Shown here: positions 10,440-21,187 of the stretch, in pieces | Layout of the letters: each line of letters begins with the position of its first letter | Position numbering within the stretch: the stretch's first letter is position 1 | NCBI GenBank assembly: GCA_036023115.1 | Contig: JAYKKT010000073.1 | Coordinates: forward strand, 13,579,001 to 13,643,000 | Direction: 5' to 3' | DNA length: 64,000 nt | Source: Brasenia schreberi | Taxonomy: Eukaryota > Streptophyta > Magnoliopsida > Nymphaeales > Cabombaceae | The notes under the pieces: generated by a model | Told to the model about the DNA's origin: nothing | Databases searched by the model: none | The model's input: the letters and a program-made list of their open reading frames with translations, nothing else | Program-made: the position numbers and the translations under genes

Positions 10440-12242
10440 TTGCCACCATTGGGGTTGATAGATCCTCCTAGACCTAGTCACCTCCCCTACACTTTGCCTA
10501 AGGCTTGCTCCTAAGTTGGCATTATTTGTGTGCTTTGGAGCACCCGGAATTCTTAAGACGGCTCTAGCCGGGGGAGGGACTCTAAGCGCTCCCCGGATCA
10601 CTATTTGGGCGACTTTCTTATAAATGATCATAGATGATGGACAAGTAGTGAGGCCAGAATATGAATGCACAAAACCTTTAGAGGTTATGAAAGCACACAC
10701 CTCTTTTCCCTTTTCACTGATACTTACGTGGTTGGGGAAGGGTTCTTTGAGCACAGCTTCGGTAGGCTCAGGTTCTTCAGTGACTTGGAGCCGGCCCTGA
10801 TCGATCAAGTTTTCAATTTTGTTTAGAAGGGAAAAGCATTTGTTCGTATCATGGCCTTTGAGCTGATGATACTTGCAATATCAGTTTAAAAACCTCCCTT
10901 TTGGGGGGGTCCCCTCAGGAATTTCCGGGAGTACTACCAAGCCTTGGGCGAGTAGGAGGTCTAGGACCTCCGAGACAGGTTGCCCCAGTGGGGTATACTC
11001 CCGTTTTTCAAAGTTTTTTTGAATTTTTTGAATTTTTTTATTTTTTTCATTTTTTTGGTGTTCGAGCTTTTTCGAAGTACCCGCCGGGCTCGACTCCACT
11101 CGGACATTTGTAATCTTTTGGGGTTTTGCTCCTTTATCCGTCATGGGTGGCCTGTAAGTTTCGAGTTTTTCAAATCTCATTTTTGGAAGTATTTTTCCCT
11201 TCCACAAGTCATCATAGACTCCCTTGTTTAGGTTGGTTTTAAATAAGGACACCTTCTTTATTAACTTGTGAAAGGTAGAAATTTCGTGTAAAGAGAGAAG
11301 AGTTTTAATCTCTATTTTGAAATTTCCAAGGATGAGCATGACTGCGCATCCTTCAGAGATGGACTCTTTTATTTGCTCAAGGAGGGACCTCCATCGAACG
11401 ATGAACACATGTACGTCCTCGTTCGAGGCTTGTTTCATGTCCCTCAAGGTGTTGAAAGTGGGTGTTACTTCCATGTTGTGCGAAAATATTTGCATAAAGT
11501 AGTTTGCTAACTATTCAAAAGTAGCAAACTGGCTTAAGTCGTAGGAAGCAAGCCATTTTGAAGCAGTCTCCTTGAGGGAAAGGGGGAACCAATAAACCCA
11601 TTTCGCAGAGTCCCTTTTCTTCTTATGGGCTCTGCGTGAAAAGAGTTGCAAGTAGGATCTAGGATTCCCGTGTCATCATACCGATGAAAATTCGGTATGT
11701 CATCGTCACTGTCTGTTTCATAATCAGATGGAAGGAAGTCAGACAGGACGTACGATTTCTTTTCTTTATTTTGCCCTCTCAATAGTTGTTGAAGGGCTTT
11801 ATGATCCTTCAGTGAGAAGGAATCGTGGTATTAGTCCTCCTTCATTGCGAAGGCTTCCTGGGGTTTTCTTGCCTTCGTAGTTCTTTTCTTGGCTTTAGCA
11901 GGTTCGCCATGTGACGAACAAGAGTCAGCCGCCTCAGCCTCTTGGCTAAGGGCATCGATTCTTGCGTCTATTTTAACCTCGAATTCCCTACGCAACTTTT
12001 CTAACTCCTCTTTTTTACACTTTATTTGAGATTTTGAAATCTTTTTGGAAAGGGAACTTGACGAGCGCGAGGCCCGGCTAGTCACTTCGTTAGAGCCTGA
12101 ACTAGACATGACTCAACAAAAAGGTTAAAAAATCCTACAAATGCAATTTAGGCGAAAATTTTAACACTTTTAGAAAAATTTCGCAGAGTTCTGCTTGTTT
12201 TATCAACTTTTTAAGTCCCGAGACCCACCGAGCGTGCCAATT
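10440..12242 (-). mobile_element. Degenerate Tat-clade Ty3/gypsy gag region with primer-binding leader
   Basis: This is the 5' internal part of an LTR retrotransposon reading right to left from the LTR at 12243-13228. Directly after the LTR is AATTGGCACGCTCGGTGGG, the leader sequence typical of this plant element group. Gag pieces follow in broken frames: 11831-12109 (basic, Ser/Lys-rich, coiled-coil-like), 11534-11782 (acidic), 10881-11495 (RWRSLLEQIKE, then YTPLGQPVSEVLDLLLAQGL). Near 10810-10870 is a zinc-knuckle-like CKYHQLKGHDTNKC (C-x2-H-x4-H-x4-C) followed by KIENLIDQGRL. Homology fades near 10440. There is no protease, RT or integrase on this strand, so the element is truncated and surely inactive. 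Confidence 0.75.
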
Positions 12243-13228
12243 TGTAAACAACAAAAATTCTCACTTTTGATTTTGAAACCGAAAATGAACCTTTTGGCAT
12301 CTACGTCGCTTTTAAGGGCGTGCCAGCTAGCTTGCTCAAGCTAGCGAAGATTTTAAAATATTTGACATTTTTAAGGCAATTGTGGGCAAGCGGGATCTTT
12401 TCGCTTTAAACATTCTTGAACCGGTGTTCAAGGGTCAGTTTAAGCGCTTATAGACATTGATAAAACAATTTTGACTCTGGAAAAGAGACAAGTGTTTTGA
12501 AAACTCGAGTTTTGCCTAAGTTTGCAATTTTTATGTACGGGGGCTGTACGATTCCAAGTCTTTGAGTTTTAAGTTATTTAGGCCGGATATGTGTGTGCAC
12601 AAGTGGCCTAATTTCAGCGTGTTTGAGCATGAATTCGGGGTTTCTTTGAAAACGTGCTAATGCAAGGATGCACAAATATTTTTTGGGTTTTGATGATGAT
12701 GTGAGCTAGGCTCGAATTGAAAGCAACTCATACAACTTTAATGTAAATACCCGAACTTAAAAGTGCAACTCACGCAGCTTAAGGGAAATACCCGAACTTG
12801 AAAGCAACTCACACGACTTGAATGTAAATTGCAGAATATAAATATACTTATATCTTAAGAGCGGAAAGGCTCAATTATGAGTGAGTGCTATTGGCTTGGC
12901 ATTTGATGCTCCAGGCTTAAAGTCTGCTTCTGGCTTGGGTTCTCCTTTTGCCTTTTGATCCTGCTTTTATCAGGCCAGGATGCATTTTAGGCTTTTGAAC
13001 CTGCTTTTGAGGCTGCTTTTAATCAGGCTCCACCTGTTTGTTTTTGGGCTTTTACAAAATTGGGACTTGGCCCGAGTTTAAGAAATTTTCATTTTGAACG
13101 GGTTTTTAAACAGAAGTTTAAAACTTTTGCAACTCCTGGGTTTTTGAAAACTCAAAATCTGGCTTTGAAATAGATTTTCAAACCAGGTGTTTGTTTTGGA
13201 AAATTGTTTGATTTTTAGGGTGTTTACA
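12243..13228 (-). mobile_element. 5' LTR (986 bp) of the minus-strand Tat-like element
   Basis: It is bounded by TGTAAACA and TGTTTACA, a perfect 8-bp terminal inverted repeat. Its left edge abuts the gag leader, which makes it the 5' LTR of a minus-strand element. The inner end (about 12260-12430) matches the reverse complement of 16960-17160, including GTGCCAGCTAG and AATTCTCAC blocks, so both LTRs are one family. Subrepeats of roughly 55 bp, each with CAACTCA and AATACCCGAACTT motifs, lie at about 12717-12835. The right edge falls inside the plus-strand RT motif YVDD. Confidence 0.78.
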
Positions 13229-14946
13229 ATGTGGATGATCTTTTGGTAAAATCAAAAACCCGATTTGCTCATATTGAGTCTTTGCAAAAAGTTGTCGAAA
13301 GACTTAGGATTTACAATGTGAAACTAAACTCTAAAAAATGTGTATTCGAGGTAGAATCCAGCAAGCTTTTAGGCTTTATGGTAAGCGAAAGGGGCATTGA
13401 AGTAGACCCCTCTAAGTGTTGAGCCATCATAGACATGCCTCCACCATCCAATTTGACCCAAATCCGAAGCCTCCAAGCTATTAGGAGGTTCATTTCAAAC
13501 TTAGCAACAAGATGTAAACCTTTCAACAAGCTTTTGTGAAAAGGGGTAAAAATTTCGTGGGATGATGAGTGTCAAAAAGTTTTCGAAAGATTGAAAACTT
13601 ATTTGGTGAATCCTCCAATTTTGAAACCTCCAAAGCAAGGAAAATCTCTATTACTTTACATTTCCATACATACGAATGCATTGGGTGCTTTGTTAGCTCA
13701 ATATGAGGATGATAGCCACAAAGAGTATGCCATTTACTATATTTCAAAAACTCTATTGGCATATGAAAGAAATTATCAAGCTATAGAGAAAACGTGCTTG
13801 GCCTTAGTGTGGACTTGCCAAAAGTTTAGACATTATTTCCTAGATCATGAGATATGGATAGTGTCTAAGCTTGATCCGATCAAGCACTTGTTTGAAAAAC
13901 CTATCCTAATGGGTAGGCTTGGTAAATGGAAACTCCTCTTAATGGAGTATGACTTGAAATATCACCACCAAACTTCCATTAAGGGGCAGGCCCTAGCCGA
14001 TCATGTGGCCGAGTTCCTCATGGAAGAAACATATCCCATACTTGATGAAATGCTCGATGAAGGCATATTTGTAAACGATTTTCAAAATAATGTTTTAGCA
14101 AACTGTTTTAATGAAAACCAAGTATGGAAAATGTACTTTGATGGGGCACGTAACCAACAAGGGGCAGGTATGGGATTCATTCTCATATCTCCCGAAAAGG
14201 GAGAGATCCCCATTATAATTCGTCTAGATTTTGAGTGTTCAAATAATGCGGCTGAATATGAGGCTATCATACAAGGCCTAAAAGTCTTGAAAAATCTAGT
14301 GGCATCAAGCATTGAAGTCTTTGGAGACTCTTTACTAGTTGTGAACCAAGTTTTAAAAATTTAGCAAGTCAAACACGAAAAACTCATTCGATACTACTAG
14401 TTGGCCACCAAGTTGGTCGACTCTTTCAAGTCATGCACACTCACTCACATAGGGAGAGAGGACAACACCATAGTAGATGCCCTCTCCTCCTTAGGAACCA
14501 CTTTAAGGGTCGATCCCACCTTGGGAACTCGATCCCTAGAGATATGGCACTCACCCATTCCATCCACACACGATTTAGAGATTTGCCAAAATGACTAAAA
14601 TCCAAATGACAAGCCTTGGTTTTATGATATTAAAAACTTTTTAGAAAATGGAGGATTTCTCGAATATGCTTCTTCAAAAGATCAAGCTTTTATTAGAAAA
14701 ATTTCAGCCCGGTATGTAATTTTGGGATGGGTGCTTTACAAGAAAAGTTTTATGAGCATCTTGTTGCGATGTGTAGACCTTGAAGAGGCTAGGACCATAA
14801 TGCATGAGTTCCACGATGGAGAGTGTGGAGGCCATGTTAATGCAAATATGATGGCCATGAAGATACTTAGGGCCGGGTATTTTTGGTCCACCCTAAGACA
14901 AGATTGCCATAATCATGTCGAAACATCTCAAAGAGGCTCAACAAAC
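13229..14946 (+). mobile_element. Degenerate Tat-clade pol: RT C-terminus, two RNase H domains, integrase zinc finger
   Basis: The plus-strand reading opens inside the RT catalytic motif (VDDLLVKS) with everything upstream missing. It continues through KLLGFMVSERGIEVDPSKC and a gypsy RNase H (GALLAQYED, YYISKTLL, ERNYQAIEK). About 14130-14360 then encodes a second RNase H with MYFDGARNQQGAGMG, AAEYEAI and FGDSLLVVNQ, matching the D-E-D catalytic pattern. Two RNase H domains are a hallmark of the plant Tat clade. About 14780-14930 encodes the start of an integrase HHCC zinc finger (MHEFHDGECGGHVNA, DCHNHV) before homology ends. Several stop codons (for example near 13422, 14364 and 14398) show it is dead. 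Confidence 0.85.
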
Positions 14947-14964
14947 TTTAAAGTCGATTCATAA

Positions 14965-17160
14965 AGATTGTTTCAAAGTTCAAAACGTGAAATTCAAACT
15001 TGTTTGAAGTTTCAAAACTTACAAGGTTGTAATCGATTCGAAATCCTAGGTTTTGAACCAAAATCCATTTTCAAAACCAAGATCAACCTAGCCCAAATAC
15101 CATCATGTGAAGGAATGCAAATGGAGCAAGCATGACTTGGAAGGAGGTTCAAGTCTCATGCCTAGCCTGATCAAGTTCAAATGCTATCAAAATCAAATCT
15201 CACTTCATCCAAGACGAGAGGAAATCAAGATGGAACGTGAAGCATTCAAGAAACAGGTTCAAGCACAACCGAATTGATTTGGAAAAACATAGCTAGGTTC
15301 GGCCAAGAGCGTTGGATCAAGTTGTAAAGAAATCCCAAGGTAAACTAAGATTGGCTGCATCAATGGCCTAATCGGCCACATTCAAGCTCAAGCCATGGCA
15401 CCCTAAACCAGCCCACATGGGGCTGGTCCAAGTCCCCATGGAAGGAACCAAGTTTCATCAAAATGATCAAGCTAAAGTGCATCTACCTCAAGTTCGTGAC
15501 ACTCTAGCCGGTTGAAGCTAGGACCAAGAGTGACTGATCACACCCAAGACCAGCCCACATGGGGCTGGTCCAAGTCAACACAAGATGGACCACTTGTATT
15601 AGATCAAGTAGATCAAGAAAGCAAGGAGCTGCTCCAAAACCCACCCCAACGAGGCTCCTAGAACCAACCCCCTTGGCCTATAAAAAGGGGCCAAGGGGGG
15701 GCATGAAAAGGGAGCTTGCAAGAGAGAGAGAGAGAGAGAGAGAGGCCATCTCAAGGGTGTGTGTTAGTTTAGGTGTTGAACATTTCTAGCAAAAAGAGGA
15801 CATCCACTTCCAAGTTTGGGGAAAGAAGAGGGTAGGTAGGTGTGTGCTAGGGAGTTTGGGTGAAGAAAAAAGAACCAAAGTGGCCGAAATTCGCTTGTGA
15901 ATCTCTGTTTTTCTCGTGTCAACTCGTGTAAGTGCATTTTGATTCAATTTCAATTCATCTTCTTCATTTAAATTTAATTAAATGGGGCTGTGATAATGGA
16001 GTTTCATCTCCCCCCACGTTGTAATAGTTAGATTTGCTGCAAGTTTAATTTCGTGGATGAAACACCGTACACACACATGCACGCTAAGTGTTTGATTTAA
16101 TGTTTCTTCCTTCCTATATGTTATGTACCCTCTATACTTCTAATCTCCTTAATGCCTAAGCTATAAAGTATTTTCCATTCATTTACATTCCAACAATTTG
16201 CTTTGAGGATTGAAGGGTTGTTGCATTTTAAAGTCGTGTGAGTTTTGCATCATTATATTCATAAAACAGAAACAGGATTTCAGTATCTCTTCATTTGTCT
16301 GTTCTTATAATTTTAATTCTGTGATGCTTGCTTCGATTAGAGTAAAATTTGACACACTTACTCCACACACCTTTAGACACTCTAGATAAAATTGACAAGA
16401 TTTTTAGGGCCGCCCAGCCACATAATAAAATTGGATTAAAACCGACTCAATTTCTGCACTTCTGTTGCACAGTCGGATTTCCTAAAATAGAGGTTGGGTA
16501 AAAGTCTCATATCTCTGTCCATAGGAGTCCAATCAAGCTAATTTTTGATGCATTAGAAAGCTAACATTCATATTTTCCAGCAACATTAAAATCACCAAAA
16601 TCGGAGTTCTAAGTAGAGAGATATAGGCTCATCTTTGTATTTCTAAAACAGAATTATTCCGAGTTAGTGAGTCAGTCTAGTTTAAAGATTTAATCATGAT
16701 TCAATATTGCTCCGAATTTAGATTTATAAAAGGCTACAGACTCTCATATCACAAGCTCAGTCTGGTAAAATTTGGAAGATTTTTAAAGGTGTGTAACGTG
16801 TTCAAATCTATTTTAGAAACAAGCTCAGAAAACAGAATTTTCTGTTTTCCAAGAGTTTTGTACACTTCAAGTATTGAATCAAAGTGCACAACTCAAAACT
16901 TTTTCAAAAACACTTGTTCAGGTGAAAGGGAGTTGCATTTGCTGTAAAGATGAAATTTCTAAGCGCTCAACATCGACCCTTGAGCATCGGCTCAAGAAGG
17001 TTTGAGTGAAAAGACTCCGCTTGCTACAATCGCCTCGAAGTCTAAAATTTTCAAACATTTGCTAGTCTTGAACTAGCTGGCACGCTCGCGCAAGCGTAAG
17101 TGTGAAAACTTTCACTTCAAGTTTCTCATAGACTTTGGAGTGAGAATTTTCATATCTACA
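14965..17160 (+). mobile_element. 3' region and LTR of the plus-strand Tat-like element (left edge uncertain)
   Basis: The right edge is supported: 16960-17160 matches the reverse complement of the inner end of the LTR at 12243-13228 and finishes ATCTACA. A promoter-like TATAAAAA lies at 15679-15686, followed by an (AG)n tract at about 15720-15742. The 27-bp block starting ACCAGCCCACATGGGGCTGG occurs twice, near 15408 and 15550, and can form a hairpin. No polypurine tract or TG terminus was recognised at the left, so 14965 is only an estimate. No coding sequence is supported. Confidence 0.5.
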
Positions 17161-17705
17161 GTACCATAATTTAAAACCTCTATTCTTAATCTCTTTTACT
17201 TTTTCACAAACTCATTTTGTCTCTTGTAAATATATAATGTCAATATTTCTCTAAATCATAGTATCTACCACCTCTATTAACTTGTTATTCAATGTTCTAA
17301 TATTTTAAGTACTAATATAAATCTTATTACCTAGGACTAACTTCCTCACCTCCCACATTCATCCATAGTAAAAATTAGAGATCCTTACTATAACTTATTC
17401 ACTACATTCTGATGACAATATATCGGGGCTAACGTCTTTACTTATATCCATCCATGATGTGTGAACTATCTCTTCAATTGATTCACTATATCCGTGCGAA
17501 GAAGTAGAGACTCTTACTTATTTTTTACTGCATTCAGACTTTGTAGTGCCTAAGAGGAAACAATCCAATGCTCATAATTTGTAGAATTCATGGTAGATAA
17601 GTTCAACAAAGTTTTACAGTAGTTGTCTGGAGCCTAACGCAATTCTCCTCCTTTATCCGTACTTGAGACCAATCATGCAAAGGTAATCCCTTATATGAGC
17701 ATAGT
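17161..17705. repeat. Dispersed repeat, copy 1
   Basis: Shares long imperfect matches with about 18160-18545, for example CATAGTATCTACCACCT and CTCATAATTTGTAGAATTCA, in the same order and orientation. The segment near 17635-17690 (CTCCTCCTTTATCCG, then CTTGAGACC) resembles the 3' part of plant RTE LINEs, but I cannot prove the class. Confidence 0.55.
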
Positions 17706-18159
17706 TTTTTAAAAACCATATATGGTTAAATTAATGGGTTCACTTCTCCAAGTGCCAATTAAGTCTTCTTTTAAAGTAGAGTCGTTTTCAGTATAGTTAT
17801 CTTTCCTTTACCCAAAAAAAAAGTGATTGTATTTAAAGAAAAATATAAATGCCTATCAAGAAGCCTAATATCTAAAGAAAGAAAATAAAGGATTTGTCTC
17901 ACAACATAGGATGACAACCATCTTACAACGAGTTACTGCTTTGGTCCTAGATCAGTCCATGGGCATCAGATGACTTGACATTAAGTGATTGCAATCTTAT
18001 GTCAAAGGACGGGTCTCTCCTCTAAAAGCATTACATTACACCATGCCCTATGCCATTACTTGTAGCTTTAGTTTCTCTTTTTGAAACGAGGTTCCTTCAA
18101 GAGAGAGAGAGAGAGTTATCCTCATTTTTTTGGACTTATTACCAACTTAGCTTTTTTTC

Positions 18160-18545
18160 TAAGTACAATAATTTAAAACTTATATTATCAATCTCATTTG
18201 CTTTTTCTCCAACTCTCTTTGTCTCTTGTAAACATAAATGTGAACCTTTCTCTTAATCATAGTATCTACCACCTTAATTAACTTATTGGTCAATGTTCTG
18301 ATATTTTAAAATTCAATATGAATCTTATTATCTACAATTGATTCACTACATTTGGCCGAAGATATAAAAGCCCTTTCTTACTTTCACTTTGAGCTCTGCA
18401 GTATGTCGCTAAAAGAGAATGCTCCAATGCAATGCTCATAATTTGTAGAATTCATGGTAGATAAGTCCAACAGAGTTTTACATTGATTGTCAAAAGCCTT
18501 ATGCAACTCTCCTCTTTTATCCGGGCTTGGGACCGATAATGCAAG
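18160..18545. repeat. Dispersed repeat, copy 2
   Basis: Diverged direct copy of 17161-17705. The shared order of blocks shows one duplicated element rather than chance AT-richness. Confidence 0.55.
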
Positions 18546-18749
18546 GGTGATCCCTTACGTGAGCATGGCATAGTTATTTGAATGTAGATTCGATGCAAGA
18601 AAAAAGCACGGATTTCAAAAGCCCTTTGAAACATAAAGTGACTTGTCAGAAACCCTCGAAAAAAGCATAATGTGATTCCAATGATCTCTTCCACCACCAA
18701 TAAATGTAAGCACACCTTTTCTAGAGTTAATTTCCATAAATCTTTTCTC

Positions 18750-19305
18750 GGGGTGTTCATGGTTCGGTCTAGCCTCAACCTTCAACCCAACTATTAGTTT
18801 TTGTTCTCAAATTGTAGAAAACTGAACTCAACTGTCGTGGACAGAATCAAACCAAACTAAACCACCAGTTTTGGTTTGGTACAATTCTAAACCGCGGTTC
18901 TACTCACTTAAGGGTTTTGCTAAATAAAATGTATTATGCCATCAAATTATTTGGATCTACGGTCCACATTTTATATGCATAAGGTTATAAAACTCATATA
19001 TATATATATATAAACTTGTCAAGATTTAAATTCACATAAGTATATAACCTTTATCTATAAATTTCATATTATATATAATGTTATAAAACTCATATACACA
19101 AACTTAGAAACTTAGAAACATGTATATACATTTTATATTTATATAATATTATAAAAAGCATACACATAAACTTATAAAATTTATATCGACATGTATATAA
19201 ACTATTTATATTATGGTTCGATTTGGTTCCAACACTGAAACCAAGAACTGAACTGTCAAGTTTTTTTCTTGCTAGAACCCAACTGGCAGGTTCCATGAAC
19301 TCCCC
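18750..19305. mobile_element. MITE-like element, family shared with 54305-54850
   Basis: Termini GGGGTGTTCATGGTTCGG and CCATGAACTCCCC are imperfect inverted repeats. The interior is AT-rich. About 18908-18975 matches the reverse complement of about 54650-54700 over dozens of bases (shared TTAAGGGTTTTGCTAAATA, then ACGGTCCAC), so the two are copies of one element. It encodes no protein. Target duplications are not clear. Confidence 0.7.
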
Positions 19306-21094
19306 TATCATACAACATCGGGTTGGCTCGATGCGACACAAAGGCCCCCTTATCCTAGTAACCTAGGCACACTTAGATTGGGAGAGCTCTTATAGGATGA
19401 ACTGCATTAGTGGAAGAAAAATCACACTCCCTAATAAAGGAAACAACAAATTTAATGCCTCTTCCTTTATGATGACTTTGAACTTAGAGTGACCCATCGA
19501 CATATATGGGTGGAGTCAATTTGATTGCTGACAAACAAAACTAAGCCTCTCAACTCGACAGAATTATAAGAGGCCTGGTTGATATCTGACTAACTTAATA
19601 TTGAATTGAAATCCCTCTCTAATTCCTCGGGAGATCACCTAAACGTCTTTTTATATAAAACATGTTCATGTTTTCAATAATAATTAAGCTTTTTTTCATA
19701 CTAAATGGGTCGGCTATATTTTTTGTTTAATCATGTGAATAATTATATGTTTACTAAGTTTGGCGAAAATCATTAGCCTCCGTAAGAAGAAAAGCTGATG
19801 ACCCCTAAAGCGCGCTTTGGTTGGTGAGTTTCAGGCCCACCACCCCACAAAGCAAGGCGGACAGGATGCCACCGGGGGTTCACTTTGCCTAGAACCTCTA
19901 ATGATCTTTCACCGGCCATACACCTTTATATATCATTAACTTCATCATTTAGAAGGACGCGTGGAGCTTCCTAACATCCGTGGGGCTGGTAATCGATCCA
20001 TGGGATGCCTTTTCCTAAAGACTCCACAAAGGCCAAGGGTGACACTAGAAGAAGGGCTCGAGGTGGCAGATGCTTCTTGTAATTGGTGGTGGTGGTCAAT
20101 CTGATTGCTCGAAGCTACTGTTGCATAAATATAAGATATTCGACTCGAATGGACATATATATACTTATATAAATTATTTATGGAGAACGTAAAATAAGAT
20201 AAAAAAGAAAAATACGGAAAAAACATGATTATGATGAAGAATAGCAAAGCACAATTAAGGATCTCTCGTAATCCCTCTTAGTTTTCTCATAATCCTAACT
20301 TCTATACAACATTCCTTTGATATGCTCTCTTCCAAAATCTCGACCACAGTTAAGTATAAAAGAAACTTTTCCGGCACCACAAGATTGTTTGTCGGTTCCT
20401 GGCCTTTGCATCAACAAATATCTCTAGTTTTTGTCCATCCGTGTCACATCTTGAGCTTTCTCAGTCGGGTCACTTTCATCTTTACACGAATTTAAGCCAC
20501 ATCTGCAACTATCTATTACCCACCTTGATACCACAAGTTGTTGTAAGGTGCTGGTAGTGGTGATGGTGGTCAGTCAGTTATTATTGACCAAAACCACCAA
20601 TCGGCCACCTAATTCATATTCTATTGGCCGGTGATCCCCAAAAGACCCCATCTCACAAACCCTTGAATGGCCCAGTTAAATGAGTTGCCTTTCTGCTGCT
20701 GCTTAGTGCTCTCAAATAAGCAGAAACAAACAAGAGCTACTTTATCCTTTCATCATATCATTCATTGAGCATGGCACGTCTCGCATTGAACACTCTGCTA
20801 ACGGGCCATTTTCCAATCTAAGTCATTGGGCACAAAATTCGTAGAAGGTGTTGGTATATATGCTTGTTTCACCTCGTCTATATACCGTCAGCTTTTATTG
20901 AAGAACAGCTTTAACTTCCTAAAAATAAAGGCCGACAAAGTAAGTACCTTTACATTTAAAGTTTTATTAGACAAGGTTCAAGCCTCAAAACTTGTGGTAT
21001 CAAGGCATAGAAGAAGAGTTGAGTAAATTGTTTCATCACATTTATGACCAAAACAGGCATAATCCATGCATTTCAATTTCAGTGAAAGTGAGCA

Positions 21095-21096
<2 letters not shown>
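19306..21096. other. Intergenic region, no gene seen
   Basis: AT-rich with frequent stops in all frames. A fragment near 19685-19720 (TACTAAATGGGTCGGCTA) resembles the tail of plant RTE LINEs on the minus strand. Nothing else is supported. Confidence 0.5.

Positions 21097-21184
<88 letters not shown>
21097..21184. repeat. (AT)n microsatellite, 88 bp
   Basis: Uninterrupted AT dinucleotides. The overlapping Ile-Tyr ORFs on both strands are artefacts. Confidence 0.97.
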
Positions 21185-21187
<3 letters not shown>

